From a virus, in the IMG/VR virus record IMGVR_UViG_3300025687_000004, positions 1-55,280 of that record: 55,280 nt of DNA; one strand, 5' to 3'. The position numbers and the translations under genes were made by a program. The notes beneath the pieces are model-generated. The model worked only from the letters and a program-made list of their open reading frames with translations, made no database searches and was not told the DNA's origin. Positions 40,386 through 47,255 of the stretch are shown here, in pieces. Positions within the stretch are counted from its first letter, which is position 1. Every line of letters starts with the position of its first letter.

Positions 40386-40620
40386 CAACAACCTCCCAAT
40401 CATTAGCTAGTACATCTTGCGGTGAAAAATTAGCAATTCTTCTTCCTTCGTTATTTTTAAAATTAGTTCCAAAAACCTCTTCTAAATTTTCATTTGATAT
40501 TGATCCATCATGTGAGATGTTAGTCATATGAACACAATTATCTTTATCTCCAAAACCCCACCATTCCCTGCGAATTTTCTTGCCTTCAAAGGCTAATTTA
40601 ACAGCTTCTATAATATTCAT
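40378..40620 (-). CDS. Tad2/DUF2829-like small early protein
   Basis: The 80-residue protein begins NIIEAVKLAFEGKKIRREWW and ends FSPQDVLANDWEVV. This start (EAxxxxxxGKKxRRxxW) and end (DxLAxDWEVV) are the signature of the DUF2829 group. Some members, named Tad2, sequester the signalling nucleotide of the Thoeris defence; others have no known role. The middle is shortened relative to typical Tad2. It is expressed early, in the recombination operon, as expected for an anti-defence protein, but function is only inferred. Confidence 0.6.
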   Translation of the reverse strand: MNIIEAVKLAFEGKKIRREWWGFGDKDNCVHMTNISHDGSISNENLEEVFGTNFKNNEGRRIANFSPQDVLANDWEVVDE

Positions 40621-40624
40621 TTTA

Positions 40625-40855
40625 TCACATCCATTGGTTTAATTCTTCAGCACTGGCTATTAAAACACCTGTTTCGGCAGTCAATCTACCTATAGCCAGA
40701 TTATTAACAGTAATATATTCTTTTGGAACTACTACAAAAGTATCGTTTGTAGCAACTTTTAACCATTGTCCTATACTATGCACTGACAAGCTGCTTATAC
40801 AACTTTCATATAATTTCATAACTTCGCAGCGATCTATTTTTAAATTATTTTCCAT
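40625..40855 (-). CDS. Small hypothetical protein
   Basis: The start is ATG 40855, with GGAGG 7 nt upstream on the minus strand. That gives 76 residues (ENNLKIDRCEVMKLYESCIS, and VVVPKEYITVNNLAIGRL). A longer frame from 40885 would overlap the upstream gene. Mixed alpha/beta, two Cys. No family recognised. Confidence 0.65.
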   Translation of the reverse strand: MENNLKIDRCEVMKLYESCISSLSVHSIGQWLKVATNDTFVVVPKEYITVNNLAIGRLTAETGVLIASAEELNQWM

Positions 40856-40856
40856 A

Positions 40857-41375
40857 TTAAGCCTCCATTCTTCTTGTAAATGCAAATTGAGTTTTTGCGT
40901 AATTTAAATAATTATTCTCAGCTTGATCTATATTAGACATTTCCTGCTCTATAGCAAGAATATCATAACCAAAGCTTTTCCAGTTTATGCCGTATTCATT
41001 AGCTCTTTGTATAACTTCTTCAAATTCTTCTACTTTATCTCTAAGTGTTAGGATATCTATGTTTGCCATATCGTAAGGTATTTCATATTCGTGAGCTTTT
41101 AGTAACAATTGCTTACCTTCTTCTGATACTAAATAACGCTCATATACGCTTTTTGCTTTTCTCGCTAAAGTAGCAACAACATAAGCTATTGGCATTCCAA
41201 AATCTTTATCGTCTCTAATATTTGGAGTATGAAAACTAGGCTTGTCGCTTAATCTAGGATTCAAACTATAGTCGTCAGAAACTGTTGCATTATTGCTATT
41301 CTTACAATTTCTATTGCCTGATAATTTTTTTTGTGCTAATAATGTGCTTACAAAGCCTTGTGGTAAATGTTTCAT
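40857..41375 (-). CDS. First gene of the early operon, hypothetical helical protein
   Basis: The 172-residue product starts at ATG 41375, with GGAG 8 nt upstream; ATG 41387 would add four residues. The N-terminal 55 residues are Ser/Asn-rich, the rest is helical (GMPIAYVVATLARKAKSVYERYL, trimmed here to its core VATLARKAKSVYERYL) with a coiled segment (LRDKVEEFEEVIQRANEY). It is the promoter-proximal gene after the promoter at 41463-41491, so it should be among the first phage proteins made. The function is unknown. Confidence 0.65.
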   Translation of the reverse strand: MKHLPQGFVSTLLAQKKLSGNRNCKNSNNATVSDDYSLNPRLSDKPSFHTPNIRDDKDFGMPIAYVVATLARKAKSVYERYLVSEEGKQLLLKAHEYEIPYDMANIDILTLRDKVEEFEEVIQRANEYGINWKSFGYDILAIEQEMSNIDQAENNYLNYAKTQFAFTRRMEA

Positions 41376-41410
41376 AATATACTCCATTTTATAATTAAAC
41401 GTACAAGGTT

Positions 41411-41444
41411 AAACGCTTGAAGTGTCAGCTTCAGGCGTTTTTTT
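41411..41444 (+). terminator. Strong plus-strand intrinsic terminator with no plus-strand gene upstream
   Basis: AAACGCTTGAAG (41411-41422) and CTTCAGGCGTTT (41429-41440) form a 12-bp stem with a 6-nt loop, followed on the plus strand by seven Ts. The genes on both sides lie on the minus strand, and on that strand the hairpin sits in the 5' leader of the early operon with only three Ts. Confidence 0.7.
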
Positions 41445-41462
41445 ATGCCTTGCTTATAAGGT

Positions 41463-41491
41463 AGTATATTATGGGAAAACCAACAAGTCAA
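41463..41491 (-). promoter_or_regulatory. Main early promoter of the minus-strand recombination operon
   Basis: On the minus strand TTGACT (41491-41486) and TATACT (41468-41463) are separated by exactly 17 bp, the best sigma-70 match seen in the window. Transcription would start near 41456 and read through the hairpin at 41411-41440 into the operon that ends near 36680. Confidence 0.7.
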
Positions 41492-41520
41492 GTCTTTTAT
41501 GCAAAAAAATAAAGTCTTTT

Positions 41521-41799
41521 TTATGTTCCTTTGTATCTCTTTATAAGCTCTTCTATTCTCCTGTAATTAGGTCTGTATACGTAAGAGCCATCTTTCTCTT
41601 TTACAATAAAATTTCTTTTCTCTAATGCTTTGAGACTATAAGCCATTCTCTGTTTTGTAGTTTTAGCTTCCTCTTCAATCATCTTGCTAGATAGAGGGTA
41701 TTCTGAACTACAAATAATTTCTAATGCTTGTCTTTGTTTTTCAGGTAATAATTTACTATTATGTATTGCTTCAATCATCATTTTTTTACTCGTCATCAT
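41521..41799 (-). CDS. Winged-helix transcriptional regulator
   Basis: The 92-residue protein is predicted to be a winged helix: ALEIICSSEYPLSSKMIEEE (helices 1-2), KTTKQRMAYSLKALEKRNFI (recognition helix) and VKEKDGSYVYRPN (wing). This resembles MarR/TrmB-like regulators. It diverges from the Rep gene and lies upstream of the early promoter, the usual position of a phage repressor or switch regulator. An operator is not obvious. An ATG one codon later is an equal start. Confidence 0.7.
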   Translation of the reverse strand: MMTSKKMMIEAIHNSKLLPEKQRQALEIICSSEYPLSSKMIEEEAKTTKQRMAYSLKALEKRNFIVKEKDGSYVYRPNYRRIEELIKRYKGT

Positions 41800-42100
41800 T
41801 TTGCACTTGACTATTTTCTATAATTGTCTTTATTTTAAATATAGGTAAAAAAATGATATTCTTCAAGTTTTTACTTTTTTTACAAAGCATATTGATAAAC
41901 AGGAGGGGTATATAGTGATTTAGTATCAAAAAAACAAATGAAGGGAGTGTGAACTTTTTTGATAGAAAAGAACATAAAAACTAAATAGGATTTAACAGCC
42001 CTATTAACTGCACTTTAACAACTGTAGAATAGTATTTTTTGTCTAAAAAGTCAACACATCTCTTAAATAATTTTAATAAAAAATAGAAAATCAAGAGATT
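41800..42100. other. Divergent control region between regulator and Rep
   Basis: This 301-bp stretch has no gene. It holds the minus-strand promoter of the regulator (41838-41866) and, weakly, a plus-strand TTGATA (41959-41964) / TAAATA (41982-41987) pair 17 bp apart for Rep. It is very AT-rich with several T/A tracts. I see no convincing iterons, so if the plasmid origin is here it is not of a simple repeat type. Confidence 0.5.
41838..41866 (-). promoter_or_regulatory. Promoter of the winged-helix regulator
   Basis: On the minus strand TTGAAG (41866-41861) and TATATT (41843-41838) are 17 bp apart; the regulator starts about 38 nt downstream of the -10. Confidence 0.55.
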
Positions 42101-43513
42101 GTGACAAAATTAAAAACAAACCAAGACTACCAAGTAGCACCAAAACAAGTAAACTTAACAACTTTAAAAACCAAGGCTCAACTAAATAGCATTATTGTTG
42201 ATAGATACGGCAGACCCGACTATTTAGCAATAAATCTATACTGGGATAGCTTCCGATCTTGGTATAATCCTAAAATCCCCTACAAAAAAGGCGATAATAT
42301 TTACTATTTATCTAAACTAAAAACCAAAGGAATATTCCTTAATTATAAAAAATTAGCCGAAGCTCATGGATGTAGTAGAGAGGCTATCAGGCAAAAGGTG
42401 GTAAAATTAGAACAGTTAGGATTAATTCATAGAAGTTTCCAGCATAAAGAGACTGTTACTACTAAATCTTATAACAAGCTAATTGTATATGTATGGAAAG
42501 ATACTCCATATTTTTATAACAATTTTGGAACAGACTACGAGAAAGTTGAACTAAATCCTCATACTAATCACGAATATATTGCTGAAAAGTACAAAAAGCA
42601 ATTTTTAAAAATTTTACCGCAGGAACATGCGGGTTTGACAGGGGGGGGTATCCAAGCACAGTTGGATACTAAAGAACTAAATAACTATTCTAATAAATTA
42701 GAATATAGATCTAATGCGCAAGCGCAAAAATCTAAATTTTTCAATAATTCTAATTCTAGTAATAGCTTATCAGAGTCTGTTGAAACTATAGACGCTAATA
42801 CCGCAACTTGCGAATATGTGGACAAGGTTGTAAAAGCGGTTAGCAAAAAGAAGTTTAATTTAAATGCTAGAAAGAAACCTACAGCAGCGGAGCGCAAGGC
42901 TAGTAAAGCTAAGGTTTACAAGTTCAACCAATACGATGAGCCAAAAACACTAGCCGATCATTATCCACTAAGCTCAGAAGACGCATACGAGCTACAAAAG
43001 CGCAGCGGTAAGCAATATAACCTAAACGCTATGAATGAAATTTTATTGGATATGTCTCGGAAACCCAAGGAGAGCAAGCATATGTTTGAATCAAAGGCTA
43101 GGTTTATGTCCTATATGACTAAGGTTTACCAAAATGAAGACAGAGACGAGAACAAAACGAATTTACCGGGCTTTAAAATTATGAAAAGGCGACCACAAGC
43201 TGAAGTCACGGACATAACTACACTAGCCCAGCGTGAGAAATATTTGAATGATGTTGAAAATGCTGGCATTCATACAAGGTCCGATTATACACAATTTAGG
43301 GCAAGAATAGCAGGGCAATTCCCTGTGAACTTAGGTTATGACTTGCTTACAAATACGATAAATGCTAAAAAAAGGAATAATGTATTGGAAATAACCATGT
43401 ATAAACTAATTGATCTTACAGAGCATTATAAGCAATGTTTGATGGATTTAGCTAAAGGGATTGGTGGTTATGAAGGTGTTAATAAATTAGAATTATTAAA
43501 AAGGTCAGAATGA
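42101..43513 (+). CDS. Rickettsia-plasmid-type (DnaA-like) replication initiator
   Basis: The 470-residue protein starts at GTG 42101 behind a weak AGAG site. Residues about 85-150 form a winged helix (FLNYKKLAEAHGCSREAIRQ, then KVVKLEQLGLIHRSFQHKET and TKSYNKLIVYVW). Later come GGGIQAQLDTKEL, a low-complexity linker (about 205-260), and a C-terminal domain with DHYPLSSEDAYELQKRSGKQ, NLNAMNEILLDMSRKP and FMSYMTKVYQNEDRD. I recognise these blocks as those of the DnaA-like replication proteins encoded on Rickettsia plasmids. It should bind a plasmid origin and load host replication proteins. In a phage genome this argues for an extrachromosomal prophage. The next gene is coupled by ATGA. Confidence 0.75.
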   Translation: MTKLKTNQDYQVAPKQVNLTTLKTKAQLNSIIVDRYGRPDYLAINLYWDSFRSWYNPKIPYKKGDNIYYLSKLKTKGIFLNYKKLAEAHGCSREAIRQKVVKLEQLGLIHRSFQHKETVTTKSYNKLIVYVWKDTPYFYNNFGTDYEKVELNPHTNHEYIAEKYKKQFLKILPQEHAGLTGGGIQAQLDTKELNNYSNKLEYRSNAQAQKSKFFNNSNSSNSLSESVETIDANTATCEYVDKVVKAVSKKKFNLNARKKPTAAERKASKAKVYKFNQYDEPKTLADHYPLSSEDAYELQKRSGKQYNLNAMNEILLDMSRKPKESKHMFESKARFMSYMTKVYQNEDRDENKTNLPGFKIMKRRPQAEVTDITTLAQREKYLNDVENAGIHTRSDYTQFRARIAGQFPVNLGYDLLTNTINAKKRNNVLEITMYKLIDLTEHYKQCLMDLAKGIGGYEGVNKLELLKRSE

Positions 43514-43881
43514 AAAATATTATTATTATAACTCTATGTGGTTGTATTCTAACAAGTTGTGCGTCAATTACCACTGGTAAGAACCAGTCTTTAAGCGTAG
43601 CAACCGCACCGGAATTACATGCTTCTTGTGAATTAACAAACGATAAAGGTGTATGGTATGTTAATGAAACTCCTGCATCAGTTACAGTAAGTCGTGCATA
43701 TGGCGACCTCAATGTAATATGCAGGAAAGGAGAAAAATCAGGAAATACAAAAGTTAAATCCTCAACAAAAGGTATGGTATTTGGAAATATTTTGGCTGGA
43801 GGTATGATAGGAGCTGCTGTTGATGAGAGAACTGGTGCAGCCTATGATTATCCTAGTACTATAACTGTTCCTATGAAGTAG
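43510..43881 (+). CDS. Surface lipoprotein
   Basis: The 123-residue protein has a lipoprotein signal (hydrophobic IIIITLCGCI, lipobox LTSC with Cys18) and then ASITTGKNQSLSV, TPASVTVSRAYGDLNVIC, a Gly-rich segment GNILAGGMIGAAVDERTGAA and DYPSTITVPM. This pattern is common in proteobacterial outer-membrane lipoproteins of unknown role. In prophages, lipoproteins often alter the surface or exclude superinfecting phages. It overlaps the Rep stop, so Rep and lipoprotein are made from one message, and it would be expressed in the lysogen. Confidence 0.8.
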   Translation: MKNIIIITLCGCILTSCASITTGKNQSLSVATAPELHASCELTNDKGVWYVNETPASVTVSRAYGDLNVICRKGEKSGNTKVKSSTKGMVFGNILAGGMIGAAVDERTGAAYDYPSTITVPMK

Positions 43882-43956
43882 TTACGTCTAGTGTCGGATT
43901 AAAAATAATAGGTATTTAGACATCAATAAGCAAATACTCATATCAGTCAAGCAGTA

Positions 43957-43966
43957 TATACGTATA
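43957..43966. promoter_or_regulatory. Palindrome upstream of the 44055 gene, possible operator
   Basis: TATACGTATA is a perfect 10-bp palindrome within a 19-bp near-palindrome (43952-43970), about 25 bp upstream of the promoter at 43992. Confidence 0.35.
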
Positions 43967-43991
43967 ACTGTATTTACGTAACACGAATTAG

Positions 43992-44020
43992 TTGCAAAAA
44001 CTCCTTATATAAACTATATT
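43992..44020 (+). promoter_or_regulatory. Promoter of the 44055 gene
   Basis: TTGCAA (43992-43997) and TATATT (44015-44020) are 17 bp apart. This places the transcript start near 44027 and supports ATG 44055 rather than the upstream frame start at 44019. Confidence 0.55.
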
Positions 44021-44054
44021 GGTCGCTATTTTATTTTACGAAAAAAAGTATTAC

Positions 44055-44648
44055 ATGTCAGATAAATATACATTTAGCAAAACTGATTTAGAAAAAATTA
44101 CCAAAATAGTTAGCATAAAAAACGTAGAAGCCGCTTCTAAAAAATTCTGTAATAGACCTTATGTATTTTTTGATTTGCGAAAAATCGACAAGGAGCTTAA
44201 CAAAGCAATAGAAAAAGGCCAAGCTTTAAGAAAACAAAACACCGAAGTAAATAAAGCAATTAAATATTTTAGTGAATTCACTGGCAAAGAACTCGCTGAA
44301 TTAAATGAGTTTGTCATAAAATATGGCATACAAAAAATGCCTGAGCAATATGGTTTTAAAGTGATCACAATTAATAATGCTAGAAAAGAGTTGCCTCAGT
44401 TGGATAAGGCAATTAAAGATGGAATAAAGGCAAAAAGATCAGTGGTAGCTACGCTTGGTTATAGAACAAGAAATAAAGAAAAGCCAAGCAAAGCAAAAAA
44501 AATACAAGTTATTGTAAACACAACTCTATCAGGAATATCAGATCAAACAGAAGTGAACTTAGCTAATTTCAAAAAGATGATAGAAAGAAATAAACAATTG
44601 GAGCATGTAAAAAGGTTCAAAAATGGTGATTTTGACAACATGATTTAA
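44055..44648 (+). CDS. Hypothetical helical protein with its own promoter and terminator
   Basis: The 197-residue protein (SDKYTFSKTDLEKITKIVSI) is charged and helical. It forms a single-gene unit: promoter 43992-44020, strong terminator 44665-44697. The middle has FSEFTGKELAELNEFVIKYG and the C-terminus is very basic. No domain is recognised. A stand-alone unit next to Rep and the lipoprotein suggests a gene expressed in the lysogen (moron-like). Confidence 0.65.
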   Translation: MSDKYTFSKTDLEKITKIVSIKNVEAASKKFCNRPYVFFDLRKIDKELNKAIEKGQALRKQNTEVNKAIKYFSEFTGKELAELNEFVIKYGIQKMPEQYGFKVITINNARKELPQLDKAIKDGIKAKRSVVATLGYRTRNKEKPSKAKKIQVIVNTTLSGISDQTEVNLANFKKMIERNKQLEHVKRFKNGDFDNMI

Positions 44649-44664
44649 TTTTTTTGTATTAGAA

Positions 44665-44697
44665 AAAAACACTTGTTTTGTTTTTCAAGTGTTTTTA
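44665..44697. terminator. Bidirectional intrinsic terminator
   Basis: AAAAACACTTG (44665-44675) and CAAGTGTTTTT (44686-44696) form an 11-bp stem with A- and T-runs on each side, 16 nt after the gene stop. Confidence 0.8.
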
Positions 44698-44717
44698 GTA
44701 TGGTTACTTAAGAGCTT

Positions 44718-44843
44718 ATAAACTCTACCATAAGTGTACTAGTCTAAATTTTATGGCTAGGAGGGCTATTCTATAAGGAGTTAGTATCACCCTGACTCCG
44801 AAATGATAGCGGCTAACTTATGGTAGTTTTATAACCTCCTAGC
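44718..44843 (+). ncRNA. Candidate structured RNA with interlocked helices (pseudoknot)
   Basis: Four helices can be read directly. P1: CTACCATAAGT (44725-44735) with ACTTATGGTAG (44816-44826), extended by ATAAA/TTTAT with a small bulge. P2: GCTAGGAGG (44756-44764) with CCTCCTAGC (44835-44843). P3: GCTAT (44765-44769) with ATAGC (44806-44810). P4: GGAGTTAG (44777-44784) with CTGACTCC (44792-44799). P1 and P2 interlock, P2 and P3 abut, and P3 encloses P4. The region is bounded by a terminator at 44665-44697 and a gene start at 44866. The strand is assumed. No known ribozyme or riboswitch core was recognised. Confidence 0.5.
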
Positions 44844-44865
44844 TTCCAAACGAATAATTTTAAAA

Positions 44866-45120
44866 ATGAAGACAATAAAAGTACAAGATATACATTCTCT
44901 AGCTGCTACTTCAATTAAAAGCGAAATTTCTCTAAATGACTTGAGTTTGTGGTTAAAATGTAAAACCGACCATCAATATATAATATTTGATAGAAATACG
45001 ATTCTAAAGTTAATTAATTATGCGATACATCATAATACATGTTTTGAAAATGATTTTGTTGGCAAAGATTTAGACATCGATAAAGATGAATTACAATTTT
45101 TGAAAGATTATTTTTTGTAA
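44866..45120 (+). CDS. Hypothetical protein downstream of the structured RNA
   Basis: The 84-residue protein (KTIKVQDIHSLAATSIKSEI, LWLKCKTDHQYIIFDRNTIL) is mixed alpha/beta. There is no clear ribosome-binding site, and the start lies 22 nt after the structured element, so that element may form its leader. The last 13 nt overlap the convergent minus-strand gene. The family is unknown. Confidence 0.6.
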   Translation: MKTIKVQDIHSLAATSIKSEISLNDLSLWLKCKTDHQYIIFDRNTILKLINYAIHHNTCFENDFVGKDLDIDKDELQFLKDYFL

Positions 45121-45413
45121 AATTCATAATTAATGTTTTCTATAACTTCTTTTGATTTTAAGTTTTGTATAGATTCCTTAAATTCATCTTCGCTTATAGA
45201 CAATTTATCTAAAATAGTATTAACTTTAGCTCTTAAGTGTTTTTCAGGCTTTCTTTTGTCTAAAAAACTAGCTTCAAACTCTAAATCTAACTCAGATGCT
45301 AATAAAAACAACGCAACGCATATATCGTTAGGTCGATATATGCCTTTTTCTAAGAGGCCAGATAAAAATATATAAAGATGACATTTTAATGGTAATATTG
45401 GGTCTTCATCCAT
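45108..45413 (-). CDS. Hypothetical protein coupled to the symporter
   Basis: The 101-residue protein begins 2 nt after the symporter stop, so it is translated from the same message. It is helical (CHLYIFLSGLLEKGIYRPND, ICVALFLLASELDLEFEA) with weakly hydrophobic stretches but no clear membrane helix, and an acidic-basic C-terminal half. It may be a regulator or accessory subunit of the symporter; the family is not recognised. Confidence 0.65.
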   Translation of the reverse strand: MDEDPILPLKCHLYIFLSGLLEKGIYRPNDICVALFLLASELDLEFEASFLDKRKPEKHLRAKVNTILDKLSISEDEFKESIQNLKSKEVIENINYEFYKK

Positions 45414-45415
45414 AA

Positions 45416-46822
45416 TTATTTCTTATCCTTCAACTGACTATTAATACCGATAGGTTTGAGCAATTCCCATTTGTCTAAAACGTGATGAAATATTATAAGG
45501 CATAATATATCCACACACAAGGCTATCGTATTAATATTTAATTCTGTCTTTATAACAAAATTGCAAAACAATATAAAAGATGCAGAAGAGATTGTTGATA
45601 ATATAAAAGTCCTTGTTGATAGATTGTAGCCTAAAATTATGGCTATTAATGGAGCGGTAATAATAGGAGTGTAAAAATTATGAGCAAATAATATTAAATG
45701 CAATAACTCTCCTTGATATAAATAGAATCCTATAGAAAGCAATCCAATAAAAGCAGAGCTATACCTTGCAATCCTCAATTTCTCTCCAGATGAAAAGTTT
45801 TTGAAATACGGAAAATCGTGAGCAATTAAAACGGCTGCAATATTAATATTAGAATCTGCTGTAGACATACACATACATACTACAGCTATAATCAATAACG
45901 CCTTTGACCCAGGGATGTCAAAAACATCTAACAAGCTATGGAAAAGTTTCTCATTAGGAATGTTAGGGTCTAATTTATATAAATAATACGCAAAAATAGC
46001 ACTAAAAAAAACAATTAATCCTAGACCTAAGCTAGCGAGAAAATAAGAGTTTTTAACTTGTTTTATAGATACTCCCATTGCAATTCGTTGTATAACATGA
46101 GGAGAAAAGGCTGGTATTAGAAAATAACAAAACAACAAGAAAGAATCAAACAAGGTGCTGTTATCTAGTGTAGCTATATAACCTAACTGAAAATGATCTG
46201 GCACAGGACTGTTTGGGCTAGAAGAACTTGTTTTTGTATACAAAATACCTATACCGATCAGCAGCGCTGCAAAAAAACAACAGGCTTGTATTTTGTCTGT
46301 TTGGACAACTGAATTTATTCCTCCAATTGACGAATATAAAATCACTATGGAAGAGCTTATTAAAATACAAGTTATCTCGTTTAAATCAGGGAATATATAA
46401 TTAATTGCCAATCCCATAATTTTAAATTGAATATATATACCACTTGATACTAAAAATACTCCACAAAATGCAGTTAATGTTCTTGCGTGTTCTCCGTATT
46501 GCTCTCCCATGATTTGAGCAACAGAAACTTTGTGTAAAAATTTATGCATTTTTGGAACAAAGTACAAAGATACCAACATTAAAGTCCCGCATATTCCACA
46601 TATAGAAAAAGCGTAAATAATTCCTTGGGAATAAAACTTAGATAAGTTGATATTAAAACCACTACCGCTGACCCAAGTTGCAGTTACAGTAGAGGCTAAA
46701 GCTAAAGTCGAGAAACTCTTGTTACCTAAAGAAAAGCTATTGATGTTACTGGGGTTATTAAAAGAGTATACAGAGTAGCCAATCAAATATAAGAAAAAAG
46801 TGCTTAATAAAATTTCGTTCAT
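45416..46822 (-). CDS. Sodium:solute symporter (SSS family)
   Basis: The 468-residue protein is hydrophobic, with about 12-13 membrane helices. It carries the SSS-family beginning: SFSLGNKSFSTLALASTVTA, TWVSGSGF (unwound first core helix), QGIIYAF, and later YSSIGGINSVVQTDKIQ and MCMSTADSNINIAAVLIAHD. The STADS segment supplies sodium-site Ser/Thr residues as in PutP and vSGLT. It is close in style to the transporter domains of rickettsial SSS proteins and SSS-type sensor kinases, but no kinase follows. The substrate is unknown (proline-, pantothenate- or sugar-type are possible). A transporter of this kind is very rare in phage genomes. Confidence 0.88.
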   Translation of the reverse strand: MNEILLSTFFLYLIGYSVYSFNNPSNINSFSLGNKSFSTLALASTVTATWVSGSGFNINLSKFYSQGIIYAFSICGICGTLMLVSLYFVPKMHKFLHKVSVAQIMGEQYGEHARTLTAFCGVFLVSSGIYIQFKIMGLAINYIFPDLNEITCILISSSIVILYSSIGGINSVVQTDKIQACCFFAALLIGIGILYTKTSSSSPNSPVPDHFQLGYIATLDNSTLFDSFLLFCYFLIPAFSPHVIQRIAMGVSIKQVKNSYFLASLGLGLIVFFSAIFAYYLYKLDPNIPNEKLFHSLLDVFDIPGSKALLIIAVVCMCMSTADSNINIAAVLIAHDFPYFKNFSSGEKLRIARYSSAFIGLLSIGFYLYQGELLHLILFAHNFYTPIITAPLIAIILGYNLSTRTFILSTISSASFILFCNFVIKTELNINTIALCVDILCLIIFHHVLDKWELLKPIGINSQLKDKK

Positions 46823-46925
46823 AAATCGTAAAATAGTTAACTTTTGTTAAAATCGGGAAATTCTTTTCCCTTTTTAGTTTTAACTATAGTTGCTACACTC
46901 ATTTATTCAAAAAAAAAGTGCAACT
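46823..46925. promoter_or_regulatory. Divergent control region of symporter and replication operon
   Basis: The region holds a hairpin GGGAAA/TTTCCC followed by five Ts (near 46855-46875) and a 10-bp palindrome AACTATAGTT (46882-46891). Repeated TTAACTAT/ATAGTTAA arms lie on both sides. The arrangement suggests an operator with an attenuator-like hairpin between two divergent units; promoters are not certain. Confidence 0.4.
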
Positions 46926-47255
46926 ATGGGTACAAAAATTTTTATAGATAGTGAATTGAGGATAATTTTGAAAAAGAAAAAATTACCCAATACCTATATT
47001 AATTATTTTCACCATCTTATAGAAGTATTAACTGGTAATAATAAAAATATATGCCTTGCAGGAAATGTTTCTATAAAGCTTATAAGCAAGAGCGGCAAGC
47101 GTAATACCAAGACATACCGTAATTTTTTTTATAAATGTTTTAATAAAAAATTTTTTACAAAATTAGAAAAAAGTAAATATCTAGATGATGTTTATTTCAT
47201 CAGTATCGACCGCTCTTTTTGTAAATACATAATTATAAAAGAGGCAAAAGCATGA
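46926..47255 (+). CDS. Small basic hypothetical protein, first gene of the replication operon
   Basis: From ATG 46926 the protein has 109 residues (GTKIFIDSELRIILKKKKLP). A TTG at 46890 would start inside the palindrome and is not favoured. It is very basic (Lys, Asn, Phe-rich, FFYKCFNKKFFTKLEKSKYL) and might bind nucleic acid. It overlaps the next gene by 4 nt. The family is unknown. Confidence 0.6.
   Translation: MGTKIFIDSELRIILKKKKLPNTYINYFHHLIEVLTGNNKNICLAGNVSIKLISKSGKRNTKTYRNFFYKCFNKKFFTKLEKSKYLDDVYFISIDRSFCKYIIIKEAKA

Noticed and set aside
44718-44843. HDV-like ribozyme or tRNA-like molecule
   Set aside because: Helix order is partly similar to HDV, but the helix between P1 3' and P2 3', the short L3 and the catalytic C context are missing. 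No acceptor stem or T-loop of a tRNA is seen.
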